Assembly (NCBI RefSeq): GCF_008369325.1
Contig: NZ_VOBI01000001.1
Location: forward strand, 310,001-374,000
Direction: 5' to 3'
Length of the DNA stretch: 64,000 nt
Source of the DNA: Pseudomonas sp. ANT_H12B
GTDB taxonomy: Bacteria; Pseudomonadota; Gammaproteobacteria; Pseudomonadales; Pseudomonadaceae
Part shown: positions 26,564 through 35,318 of the stretch, one piece after another
Layout: every line of letters begins with the position of its first letter
Position numbering within the stretch: position 1 is the first letter of the stretch
Program-made: the position numbers and the translations under genes
Notes under the pieces: model-generated
The model's database searches: none
The model's input: the letters and a program-made list of their open reading frames with translations, nothing else
What the model was told of the DNA's origin: nothing

Positions 26564-27724
26564 ATGGCCTTGATGTCACGTTGCCCGTTTGCACTGATCA
26601 TGGCCTCTTTATACCCCGCAATGGCCTGGAGCATTGACCCGCAATCGATCGATGTTTATGGGTTCGATTTCACCCCGTCTTTTTTGTTTTCAGAAAGTTA
26701 CGACGATAACTTCCGGGAATTGGAAAACAACAAACAGTCATCGATGATCACCAAGCTGGCGCCCTCCTTCGAGCTCAAGGCCGAAGACCGCAACAGCGCC
26801 ACTCGATTGATCTGGCAGCCCATCCGGTACATTTACCACGACGAATCCGATGCTTCGAACACGGCACAACGCGTACGGGCGGACAGCATCATGGAGTTCA
26901 CCGACCGGCACCGTCTGAAACTCGAAGCCGAGTACCGTAAGTACCAGCGCACGGAATCGACGGCGGTCGAAGGCGTAAATGACAAGCTCAACAACAAGCG
27001 CGTGGGTGGCCTCTACACCTACGGCGCAAAGAGCGCGGACAACCAGATCGATTTTGGCGCCAACTACGCCGAGCTTCGCTACGACAATGCCGATGGAATC
27101 AACGACGACAAAGAGCGTAATACCGCGGGCCTGACCAGCACCTGGTATCACCGCATCGGCAGCAATACGCGAGGCCTGCTGGAATACGACCACACTAACT
27201 TTGATTACCTGCAATCCAACAGCCCGCGCAGCAGCAAATCCAACGCTGTGCTCGCCGGTGCCGTCTGGGACATCACTGCAAAGACCACCGGTAAAGTCCG
27301 GGTTGGTTATGAGAAAAAAGACTTCGACAGCAGCGAATCCAAAGACCTCGACAATCCGACCTGGCAAGTCGACCTGCAATGGAAGCCACGAACTTACTCG
27401 ACGTTTACCTTTGTCGCTCGCCAGGCCCTCGCCGAGGGCGACGATGGCGCTGATGCCGTGAAGTCGACTTTCACCCAGGTCGGCTGGCGTCATGGCTGGA
27501 CTGAACGGATCACCACGGTGGCACAAGCCGGGCTCGGGCGTTATGCCTATGAAGGCCAAAGCCGCACCGACAACTTGCAGGACTACCACCTGGCCGTGGT
27601 GTACGGGATGCGCCGATGGCTGGATATCGAGCTCGGCTATCGATACCGCGATAACGACTCTGATGCCGACAATGAAAGTTTCACCCGCAACACTGTTCAG
27701 ATCAGCTTCAACGTAAGCCTTTAA
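26564..27724 (+). CDS. Outer-membrane beta-barrel protein (BBP2/EpsL type)
   Basis: A 386-residue exported protein with signal peptide ending near AMAWS. The rest alternates polar and aromatic residues in the manner of an outer-membrane barrel, with many paired strands ending in aromatic residues and a final strand RNTVQISFNVSL ending close to the C-terminus. This is the pattern of the putative beta-barrel porin 2 family that includes EpsL of exopolysaccharide loci. It sits just before the OPX gene and could supply the outer-membrane pore for polymer export. Confidence 0.78.
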   Translation: MALMSRCPFALIMASLYPAMAWSIDPQSIDVYGFDFTPSFLFSESYDDNFRELENNKQSSMITKLAPSFELKAEDRNSATRLIWQPIRYIYHDESDASNTAQRVRADSIMEFTDRHRLKLEAEYRKYQRTESTAVEGVNDKLNNKRVGGLYTYGAKSADNQIDFGANYAELRYDNADGINDDKERNTAGLTSTWYHRIGSNTRGLLEYDHTNFDYLQSNSPRSSKSNAVLAGAVWDITAKTTGKVRVGYEKKDFDSSESKDLDNPTWQVDLQWKPRTYSTFTFVARQALAEGDDGADAVKSTFTQVGWRHGWTERITTVAQAGLGRYAYEGQSRTDNLQDYHLAVVYGMRRWLDIELGYRYRDNDSDADNESFTRNTVQISFNVSL

Positions 27725-27740
27725 GCAAGGGGGTTTCAAT

Positions 27741-28274
27741 ATGAACGCACACACTCTTGGCTTGTTGTTCGCACTGGCGTTTGTACCCCATACGTATGCA
27801 GCAGACCCCGGCACCCAATATAAACTGGCCGCGGGCGATGTCTTGCGCATCATCGTGTTTGGCGAGCCGGAACTGAGCCTGAAAAAGATCCGCCTCAGCG
27901 ATGCAGGCACATTTTCCTACCCGTTTCTGGGAGAGATTTCCGCCAAGGGGCTCACACCCAACCAAGTCGAAAAAATCATCGTCGATGGGCTTAAACAAGG
28001 TTACCTGGTCGACCCGAAAGTCAGCCTGAGTCAGATCGAATACCGTTCGTTCTACATCAATGGTGAAGTACAAAAACCCGGCAGTTATCCCTTCGTGCCC
28101 GGACTGACACTGGAGAAAGCCATCGCCTTGGGCGGCGGCTTGACCGAGCGGGCTTCAATCAAACGCGTGACCATCCTGCGCGGCGACGGCAGCGCGACCC
28201 TCACCGATAACGTCACGCGAAACACCACGATTGCCCCCGGCGACACCATTTCCATTGCACAAGGCTTTTTCTAA
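27741..28274 (+). CDS. Short outer-membrane polysaccharide export (OPX/Wza-type) protein
   Basis: A 177-residue periplasmic protein with a signal peptide (cleavage after TYA) and no lipobox. It has the polysaccharide export domain (YKLAAGDVLRIIVFGEPELS and TFSYPFLGEISAKGLTP) and one SLBB domain (FYINGEVQKPGSYPFVPGLT). E. coli Wza is about 380 residues with a lipid anchor and a C-terminal helix that crosses the outer membrane; both are missing here. Such short OPX proteins need a separate barrel, which the preceding gene may provide. It is followed directly by the Wzc-type gene. Confidence 0.88.
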   Translation: MNAHTLGLLFALAFVPHTYAADPGTQYKLAAGDVLRIIVFGEPELSLKKIRLSDAGTFSYPFLGEISAKGLTPNQVEKIIVDGLKQGYLVDPKVSLSQIEYRSFYINGEVQKPGSYPFVPGLTLEKAIALGGGLTERASIKRVTILRGDGSATLTDNVTRNTTIAPGDTISIAQGFF

Positions 28275-28276
28275 TC

Positions 28277-30589
28277 ATGGACAACAGCCCTAGCACCTAC
28301 GTCGAACGTCCTCTTCAAGCGCATCTGCATCAGCAGTACAGCGAAGACAAGGACACCATTGATGTTCTTAAACTCTGGAGGGTGATCTGGCGCGCCAAAT
28401 GGAGCATCGGATGGCTGGTCCTGCTGAGCGGCGTACTCGCGGCCGTTGTGGTCTCGGCCATTACCCCGCAATACATCGGCAGCACCACCTTGCTGTTCAA
28501 CGATAAAACACCGCCGCTGATGTCCTTCCAGCAAGTCAAGGATTCGGGCAGCAACGCCACCGAATATTTGCAGACACAACAAGCGCTCCTGCAATCGCGG
28601 GACCTTGCCGAACGAGCGGTGAAAAAACTCGGCCTGACGACTAACCCGGTCACCGACCCGCGTCAGCAACCGACGCCATGGTTCACGCCGCGCAAGTGGC
28701 TGGCGGATCTTGAGCTTGATCAATGGCTCCCGGGACTGGGCAAGTTGATGCCGGTGAAAGAGGCGCCGAGTGAAGAAGACATCTTCAATCAGGTCACGCA
28801 GAACCTGATGCTGCACACCAGCGTCAAGTTCGTCGGCAAGAGCCAATTGCTCGAAATCGAGGTGGAGCTTCCAGATCCGACTCTGGCGGCAGCGGCTGCC
28901 AATGCGCTGGCCCAAGGCTTTACCGACAGCCAACTGGACACTAGCGAGAAGTCCTCGCAGACCACCACTGCGTGGATGAACACTCGACTGATCAAGCTGC
29001 GCGACAACCTGCGCGTGGCCGAGAAAAAGCTTCAGGGGTACCGGGAAGAGCAAGGTCTGGTCGACGTTGGAGGGGTCGCCACCATCAGTGCCAACGAATT
29101 GGAAATGACCGGTAATCGCATGGTTGACGCGCGTCGTAACCGCGCTGAAGCAGAGAGCGAATATCGGCAGGCGAAGGCCTTGAGCAACGGCGATCTGAGC
29201 CGACTTTCAAGCGTGCCTGCGGTCTTGAGTAACCCATTGGTCCAGCAATTTCAGGCGGACCGGGCCAAGGCCCAAGCCAAGGTTGAGGAATTGGCGGGGC
29301 GCTATGGTTCGAAACATCCCAGTCTGATTTCCGCGCAGTCCGAATTGCGCACAGCCACCACCAGCCTGCAACTGCAGGTGCAGCAGGTGGTGGCCGGTAT
29401 TGAACGGCAATACCAACTCGCCTCGGCCAGTGAAGCCTCGTTACGCCAATCATTCAACAGCAACAAGGCGCAGATCCAGGACATTGCTCGCAAAGAGTTC
29501 CAGTTGCGCGAGTTCCAGCGTGAGGTCGACAGTACCCGCGCGCTGTATGAAACGTTCGTTACCCGCTTGAAGGAAACAGCGGCGACCGCCGACATGGACT
29601 CGACCAAAGTGCGCATCGTCGACCCAGCCATTGTCCCAGCCGAAGCAAGCAAGCCCCGCAAAACACTGATCGTGGGGATAGTCGGGTTGGTCGCTGCGGT
29701 CATCGGCGTAGCGCTGGCGTTGCTCTTCGAAAGTCTGAGTAATACCTTCAAAACCGACGAGACGATCGAAAGCGCGCTCAACATTCCTCTGCTCAGCGTC
29801 GTACCGTTGGTGATGAAGAAAAACCGGCGGCAATTGGCGCGACTGTTTGAAGACAACGACAACCCGCGGTTTTCCGAGACCATTCGCAATCTGCGCACCT
29901 GGCTGATGTTGCAAAGCAGTGAAATGCCGTCGCAGGTGGTTCTGGTGACGTCGACCGTTGCCGGAGAGGGTAAAAGCACCATTGCCAACAATCTGGCCAG
30001 TTCGCTCACTGCGCTGGAGCGTGTGCTGCTGATCGATGCTGACATGCGCCAGCCAACCCTTTCGCTGAACTTCGATTTTCCACCTGACAGCCCGGGACTG
30101 GCCAATGTCATTGCAGGCACTGCCAGGCTCGAAGACTGCATCGTTTCGGTGGGTAATCTGGACATGCTGCCGGCCGGGAAGGTCATGCCCCCTTCGCTCG
30201 ATCTGTTCGCCGCACCGCGCCTGCCTTCCCCTGCCGATTCGCTTGACCCGGTACGCCAGCCTCCGCCGCAGGATCTGCTCAGCTCGCCGCGCATGGCGCG
30301 CATGCTTGAGGCGCTGAGGTCGCGTTACCGCCACATCATTATCGATTCACCCCCTGCGGAGATGATCAGCGACGCGCTGTTGCTGGCCAAGCATTCGGAT
30401 GCGGTGATCTATGTGGTCAAGGCCGACAGCACGCCGATCAGCCAAGTGCAGAGGGGCATTGCCATGTTGCAGCAGAGCCATGTACCGGTTTTTGGCACGG
30501 TGCTAAACCAGGTCGACCTGCGCAAGGCACGCAAGTACGGCTACCTCCATTCCAAGACGTTTTATAACTACGACTTCGCGCCTCGGTAA
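28277..30589 (+). CDS. Polysaccharide co-polymerase / BY-type tyrosine autokinase (Wzc-like)
   Basis: A 770-residue inner-membrane protein. The N-terminal Wzz domain lies between two helices (about residues 35-58 and 455-480) with a long periplasmic coiled-coil region. The cytoplasmic BY-kinase has Walker A in TSTVAGEGKSTIANN (about 555-570), Walker A' in VLLIDADMRQPTL and Walker B in HIIIDSPPAEM. The C-terminal tail carries a tyrosine cluster (KYGYLHSKTFYNYDF), the usual autophosphorylation site. It controls chain length and export. A proline-rich insert of about 25 residues follows LPAGKV. No partner phosphatase (Wzb) is encoded in the cluster. Confidence 0.92.
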   Translation: MDNSPSTYVERPLQAHLHQQYSEDKDTIDVLKLWRVIWRAKWSIGWLVLLSGVLAAVVVSAITPQYIGSTTLLFNDKTPPLMSFQQVKDSGSNATEYLQTQQALLQSRDLAERAVKKLGLTTNPVTDPRQQPTPWFTPRKWLADLELDQWLPGLGKLMPVKEAPSEEDIFNQVTQNLMLHTSVKFVGKSQLLEIEVELPDPTLAAAAANALAQGFTDSQLDTSEKSSQTTTAWMNTRLIKLRDNLRVAEKKLQGYREEQGLVDVGGVATISANELEMTGNRMVDARRNRAEAESEYRQAKALSNGDLSRLSSVPAVLSNPLVQQFQADRAKAQAKVEELAGRYGSKHPSLISAQSELRTATTSLQLQVQQVVAGIERQYQLASASEASLRQSFNSNKAQIQDIARKEFQLREFQREVDSTRALYETFVTRLKETAATADMDSTKVRIVDPAIVPAEASKPRKTLIVGIVGLVAAVIGVALALLFESLSNTFKTDETIESALNIPLLSVVPLVMKKNRRQLARLFEDNDNPRFSETIRNLRTWLMLQSSEMPSQVVLVTSTVAGEGKSTIANNLASSLTALERVLLIDADMRQPTLSLNFDFPPDSPGLANVIAGTARLEDCIVSVGNLDMLPAGKVMPPSLDLFAAPRLPSPADSLDPVRQPPPQDLLSSPRMARMLEALRSRYRHIIIDSPPAEMISDALLLAKHSDAVIYVVKADSTPISQVQRGIAMLQQSHVPVFGTVLNQVDLRKARKYGYLHSKTFYNYDFAPR

Positions 30590-30737
30590 CGCCCTGCGAC
30601 CCAGCCTGTCGTTACACCTCTTTTTGCCAACACAACCCGCTGCTTCACCTCTGCCGATCCAGGAAAAAGCCTGCGGGAGCCACGCCGTGTCTGCCCGATC
30701 AGCGCTGATGCATTACTTCTGTCTTGAGGTTAAGCCC

Positions 30738-32129
30738 ATGACACCGTTCTATACCGCTCAGATGGCGCACCGCCGAGGCCTGACGTTCTGGGGCCAGTGG
30801 TTGTGCGCGCTGACGCTGGCCACCTCGCTGCTGATGCTGCTCGTGTATTGGCGCGTCGGCAGTCTGACCAGCGAATACCGCATTCTGATAATTCTGGCTG
30901 TGCTCGGTTCAGTGCCGATTTACAGCGTGATGCAGGTCTACCACAAGCGCCATGGCCTGTTGGTCGGGCTCGGCAGATTGCTGGCCAGTTGGTTGATCCT
31001 GCTGGCCGTGCTGGCGGCTATTGCCTTCATCACCCAGACCAGTGCGATTTATTCGCGCCAGGTGATTATGGTCTGGGCGGTGCTGGGCTTCGTGGTCCAG
31101 GCCGCGAGTTTTCTGCCCCTGCATTACTTCGCCCGATTGCACGCTCGGAGGGTCTGCAACGAGCGTCGTTCGGTGATCATCGGCACATGCCCGACCGCCC
31201 ATGAGCTGGCAAAAAAACTCTCCAGACCGAACCGTGCGCTGGTGTTGGGTTTTATTGCCGCAGCGGACAACAGCGGCCCGGCCCCCAGCATTCTGCCGCT
31301 GCTCGGCCACGTCGACTCGATCCGCGAAATCATCACCCGCCTGGAAGTGCGCCGTGTCTATATCGTCCTGACCATGGCGCATGCCTCAACCATTGAAGCG
31401 TTGTACATCGATCTGCTGGACATGAACGTCGACGTGGTGTGGATCCCGGATTTCGGCAGCATGGTGCTGCTCAACCATTCGATCTCGGAAATCGAGCGAA
31501 TGCCGGCTATTTACCTCAATGAAAGCCTGATCAGTTCTCATCCCGCCAGCCTGTTTTGCAAGGACCTGTTCGAACGCAGCCTGGCCGCTCTGGCGATAAT
31601 TCTGCTCAGTCCGTTGCTATTGGTGGTGGCGGCCGCCGTCAAGCTCAGTTCCTCCGGCCCGGTGCTGTTCAAGCAAAATCGTCACGGTTGCAACGGTGAA
31701 GTGATCAAGGTCTGGAAGTTTCGTTCGATGCGCGTCCACAACGACCGCGAAGTACGCCAGGCCACGCGAGATGATGATCGCGTCACACCGGTTGGACGCT
31801 TCCTGCGCCGAAGCTCCATCGACGAGTTGCCGCAACTGTTCAACGTCTTATTCGGCCAAATGGCCCTGGTCGGCCCGCGCCCGCATGCCGTCACCCACAA
31901 CATTTACTACACCGGAAAAGTGCGCGCCTACATGGCTCGCCATCGCCTCAAGCCGGGCATTACCGGATTGGCCCAGATCACCGGGCATCGCGGCGAAACC
32001 GAGACGGTAGAAAAAATGCAGCAGCGCGTCGCTCAGGACCTCAACTACATCAACCAATGGTCGTTGTGGCTCGACATCAAAATCCTCATCAAGACCCCCT
32101 TCACGTTGTTTTCGAAAAACATCTACTGA
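30738..32129 (+). CDS. Undecaprenyl-phosphate sugar phosphotransferase (WcaJ-type initiating enzyme)
   Basis: A 463-residue polyprenyl-phosphate hexose-1-phosphate transferase. Four N-terminal helices precede a nucleotide-binding-like domain (RSVIIGTCPTAHELAKKL). A fifth hydrophobic stretch (LAALAIILLSPLLLVVAAAV) leads to the catalytic domain with FKQNRHGCNGEVIKVWKFRS, RRSSIDELPQLFNVLFGQM and LKPGITGLAQI. It starts each repeat unit by moving a sugar phosphate, probably glucose-1-phosphate, onto undecaprenyl phosphate. The start at 30738 has GAGG upstream and removes an implausible 38-residue extension. Confidence 0.9.
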   Translation: MTPFYTAQMAHRRGLTFWGQWLCALTLATSLLMLLVYWRVGSLTSEYRILIILAVLGSVPIYSVMQVYHKRHGLLVGLGRLLASWLILLAVLAAIAFITQTSAIYSRQVIMVWAVLGFVVQAASFLPLHYFARLHARRVCNERRSVIIGTCPTAHELAKKLSRPNRALVLGFIAAADNSGPAPSILPLLGHVDSIREIITRLEVRRVYIVLTMAHASTIEALYIDLLDMNVDVVWIPDFGSMVLLNHSISEIERMPAIYLNESLISSHPASLFCKDLFERSLAALAIILLSPLLLVVAAAVKLSSSGPVLFKQNRHGCNGEVIKVWKFRSMRVHNDREVRQATRDDDRVTPVGRFLRRSSIDELPQLFNVLFGQMALVGPRPHAVTHNIYYTGKVRAYMARHRLKPGITGLAQITGHRGETETVEKMQQRVAQDLNYINQWSLWLDIKILIKTPFTLFSKNIY

Positions 32130-32177
32130 CGCCCTGCCCCATCGTTGATGACTGTCACGACGACCCGAGGTTTGACC

Positions 32178-33518
32178 ATGAATGTGAGCGTATTCGGTAT
32201 TGGTTACGTGGGCCTTGTCCAAGGCGCCGCACTGGCAGAGGTCGGCCACAACGTGCTCTGCGTCGATGTCGACGCTGCCAAGGTAGAGGCGCTGAAGGAA
32301 GGCTCGCTGCCCATCTACGAGCCCGGTCTGAAAAGCCTCGTGCGCGACAATTTCCAAAGCGGACGACTGCAATTCGGCACAGACCTGGCCAGCGCTGTTC
32401 ACCATGGCGATGTGTTGTTGATCGCCGTTGGTACGCCGCCTGACGAAGACGGTTCGGCAGATCTCAAATATGTGTTGAGCGTGGCGCAAACCATCGCGCT
32501 GAGCATGGACCGTCACCACATCATCGTCGACAAATCCACCGTGCCGGTCGGCACCGGTGACCTGGTGCGCGCGCGCATCGAGCAGGTGCTGGCCGACAAT
32601 GATCGCAGCGATCTCACGTTCGACGTGGTCTCCAATCCAGAATTTCTCAAGGAAGGTTGCGCGGTAGAAGACTGCATGCGCCCGGACCGGATCATCATCG
32701 GCACCGACAGCCCGCGCGCCGAAGAGGTTATGCGCGAACTGTACGAACCGTTCAATCGCAACCGCGAAAAAATCATCGTGATGGACGTTCGCAGCGCCGA
32801 GCTTACCAAATACGCCGCTAACTGCATGCTGGCGACCAAGATCAGCTTCATGAACGAAATGGCCTGCCTCGCCGAAAAACTCGGCGCCGATATCGAGAAG
32901 GTGCGCCATGGCATCGGCTCCGATCCGCGCATCGGTTATCAATTTATCTACCCGGGGCCTGGCTACGGTGGTTCGTGCTTTCCCAAAGACGTGAGGGCAC
33001 TGATACATGCCGCAACCAACGTCGACATCGACGCCCGTGTGCTTAAGGCCGTCGAGTCGCGCAACTACGAACAGAAAGCCAGCCTGTACAGCAAAATTTT
33101 CAATCACTTCGACGGCGCCCTTCGCGGCAAGGTCTTTGCCTTGTGGGGGTTGAGCTTCAAACCTAACACCGACGACATGCGCGAAGCCCCCAGCCGGGTA
33201 TTGATGGAAGCCTTGTGGCACGCCGGTGCCAGCGTCCAGGCGTTCGACCCGAAAGCCATGGAAGAGGCTCAGCGCATTTATGGCTCGCGCGATGACCTGA
33301 CTCTGGCGGGCACTAAGGAAGCGGCCCTGAAAAATGCCGACGCACTGATCATCGTCACCGAGTGGCAAGCCTTTCGCGCGCCGGACTTCGACCTGCTCAG
33401 TCAACAGCTCAAACAACCGCTGATTTTTGATGGACGCAATCTGTTCGATCCGCAGCGTTTGAGCAAACGCGGCTTCACCTACGTATCCGTGGGGCGACAG
33501 ACCCCCTCCGTCATCTGA
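32178..33518 (+). CDS. ugd: UDP-glucose 6-dehydrogenase
   Basis: A 446-residue UDP-glucose/GDP-mannose dehydrogenase family enzyme. It has the N-terminal NAD fold (MNVSVFGIGYVGLVQGAALA), the central domain with the catalytic Cys267 in YGGSCFPKD, and the C-terminal UDP-binding domain (ALWGLSFKPNTDDMREAPS). Two NAD+-dependent steps make UDP-glucuronate. The family also contains GDP-mannose dehydrogenase (AlgD), but the supply logic of this cluster, with a UDP-glucuronate epimerase and GalE, favours UDP-glucose. The ATG at 32178 follows CGAGG. Confidence 0.87.
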   Translation: MNVSVFGIGYVGLVQGAALAEVGHNVLCVDVDAAKVEALKEGSLPIYEPGLKSLVRDNFQSGRLQFGTDLASAVHHGDVLLIAVGTPPDEDGSADLKYVLSVAQTIALSMDRHHIIVDKSTVPVGTGDLVRARIEQVLADNDRSDLTFDVVSNPEFLKEGCAVEDCMRPDRIIIGTDSPRAEEVMRELYEPFNRNREKIIVMDVRSAELTKYAANCMLATKISFMNEMACLAEKLGADIEKVRHGIGSDPRIGYQFIYPGPGYGGSCFPKDVRALIHAATNVDIDARVLKAVESRNYEQKASLYSKIFNHFDGALRGKVFALWGLSFKPNTDDMREAPSRVLMEALWHAGASVQAFDPKAMEEAQRIYGSRDDLTLAGTKEAALKNADALIIVTEWQAFRAPDFDLLSQQLKQPLIFDGRNLFDPQRLSKRGFTYVSVGRQTPSVI

Positions 33519-33531
33519 AAGGAGTCGCGCC

Positions 33532-34236
33532 ATGTTCACGTTGGAATTAGTCGGGCATTACTCACCGAAGTTACTGGATGCCAACCAGGCATATTCCTTC
33601 ATTAACTTTGCGTCCATCGGACGTTTATTTGAGCGGACTCCAGGCGCCGTCGCCTATTTTTGCGACGGCATGCTGATGTCGACGTTCATGTCTCGCGTGA
33701 CCGGCCGTACGATCGGTCGGGTCAGCTTCGACTTCACGTCCATTGCCGACCTTGTACTCAGCAGCGCCGAGCAACAGGGCAAGCGCGTGTATTTCGTCGG
33801 TGCCCGGCAAGTTGAACTGGAGCTGTTCGTCAGCAAGATCAAGACGCTCTATCCGCGGCTGATCATCGCCGGTTATCACAACGGCTACTTCGATGCGTCG
33901 CAGGCCAAGGGTATTCGGGCGGACATTTGCCACAGCGAAGCGGACATCCTGATCGTTGGTCTGGGCGCCGGACTGCAAGAGCAGTTCGAGCTGGATGCGC
34001 TGCGTGCGGGCTTCGGCGGTGTCGCCTTCACCTGTGGCGGGTTCATTCGACAGGAAGCCATGGCCACGCGGCAATACTACCCAACGCTGATCAATCGCCT
34101 GCATATGCGCGCGTTTTATCGAATGTATCGCGAGCCCCATACGATCAAACGCTACCTCATCGACTACCCAACCAATTTTTTGTACCTGTTGGCGATGCTC
34201 GCTCGGCGCAAAGTCGCCATCAGCGTGGGTGAATGA
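33532..34236 (+). CDS. WecG/TagA/CpsF-family glycosyltransferase
   Basis: A 234-residue GT26-type enzyme. Family blocks include YFCDGMLMSTFMSRVTG, the VYFVGARQVELELFVSKI segment (start of the conserved core), YHNGYFDASQAKGIRADI and ADILIVGLGAGLQEQF. Members add the second sugar of a lipid-linked repeat (ManNAcA in WecG, ManNAc in TagA, hexoses in others) to the lipid-linked first sugar. It lies 13 bp after ugd and overlaps the next gene by four bases, so it is translated as part of the operon. Confidence 0.88.
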   Translation: MFTLELVGHYSPKLLDANQAYSFINFASIGRLFERTPGAVAYFCDGMLMSTFMSRVTGRTIGRVSFDFTSIADLVLSSAEQQGKRVYFVGARQVELELFVSKIKTLYPRLIIAGYHNGYFDASQAKGIRADICHSEADILIVGLGAGLQEQFELDALRAGFGGVAFTCGGFIRQEAMATRQYYPTLINRLHMRAFYRMYREPHTIKRYLIDYPTNFLYLLAMLARRKVAISVGE

Positions 34237-35318
34237 CCATGCACATCCTGTTTATCCTCAAGGATTTCAAATCGGGCGGCGGCGTCGAGCGTGTTCAGCA
34301 ACGGTTGTCCGAGCAGTTTCTCAAGGACGGCCGGCGTGTGAGTTTTTTCGTTATGAACGGGGATAGGCCCGACACGGAAGGTGTTCAAAGCCTCAACGGC
34401 GGCGGCAACGGCATCGTCGGTCTGCTCAAGTCCATCGTATTGTTGCGCCGGCTCATTCGCCGTGATGGCGTCACCCACCTCATCTCCGCCAAGGAGCAGG
34501 CCAACCTCTGCACCTGGTTTGCAACCTTGGGCAGTTCCTGCAAAGTCATCTATAGCCGCCACGCGGCACTTGATTGCACTGAACAGAAAACCGGACCCTC
34601 AAGCCTGCGCCTGCTTTACACCTTGTACCTCTGCGGCAGCGGCAAGGTAGTGACGGTCTCCACTGCCCTGCGCCAGACCCTCGTCGATTTAATGCCATGG
34701 GGTCAGCAGCGAATCCGTTATTGCCCCAATGCAGTCGTCACCGAACGACTGTTTCAAGCCTCACAGGCACCGCTGCTCGCCGGATTACCCAGCGACTATT
34801 GGTTGAGCCTGGGTCGTTTGGTGGAACCCAAAGGTTTTCACCTGTTGCTCGATGCCTACGCCTTGGCTTTGCACAGCGAAGCGCTGCCGGATCTGGTGAT
34901 CGTCGGCGACGGCCCGTTGCTCGACGCACTGACCTCTCAGGCAAGCCGCCTGGGCGTCGCGCATCGGGTGCATTTCACGGGTTTCCTGAATAACCCCTAT
35001 CCACTGCTCAGGCACGCACGACTGTTCATTCTGAGTTCCGTGCATGAAGGCATGCCGACCGTGCTGATCGAGGCGCTGGCGCTGGGTACGCCCATATTGG
35101 CGAGTGACTGCGAAACCGGGCCCAGAGAACTGCTGGACAACGGCCGACTTGGCCTACTGGTCGCCGTCAACGACGTAGCCGCGTTGGCGAGTGGAATGCT
35201 GCAAAGCCTGACTTCACAGGGTTACGTTGCGCCAAGCGACAAAATGGTCACTGATGCCATCCACCCGTACACCAGCCAGTACGCCGCGCAGGCGTACTAC
35301 CAGGTATGGAATCAATGA
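34233..35318 (+). CDS. Glycosyltransferase family 4 enzyme (first of two)
   Basis: A 361-residue GT-B glycosyltransferase. The N domain has HILFILKDFKSGGGVERVQQ and the C domain has WLSLGRLVEPKGFHLLLDAY, LVIVGDGPLLDALTSQA and FILSSVHEGMPTVLIEALAL, the EX7E nucleotide-sugar motif. It starts in the ATGA overlap with the preceding gene. It transfers one sugar of the repeat unit; donor and acceptor cannot be read. No membrane segment. Confidence 0.88.
   Translation: MTMHILFILKDFKSGGGVERVQQRLSEQFLKDGRRVSFFVMNGDRPDTEGVQSLNGGGNGIVGLLKSIVLLRRLIRRDGVTHLISAKEQANLCTWFATLGSSCKVIYSRHAALDCTEQKTGPSSLRLLYTLYLCGSGKVVTVSTALRQTLVDLMPWGQQRIRYCPNAVVTERLFQASQAPLLAGLPSDYWLSLGRLVEPKGFHLLLDAYALALHSEALPDLVIVGDGPLLDALTSQASRLGVAHRVHFTGFLNNPYPLLRHARLFILSSVHEGMPTVLIEALALGTPILASDCETGPRELLDNGRLGLLVAVNDVAALASGMLQSLTSQGYVAPSDKMVTDAIHPYTSQYAAQAYYQVWNQ

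Noticed and set aside
31848..33539. Reverse-strand frame of 563 codons opposite ugd and the sugar transferase end.
   Set aside because: It is a mirror frame of ugd; its sequence is rich in His, Ala and Gln without a known family.
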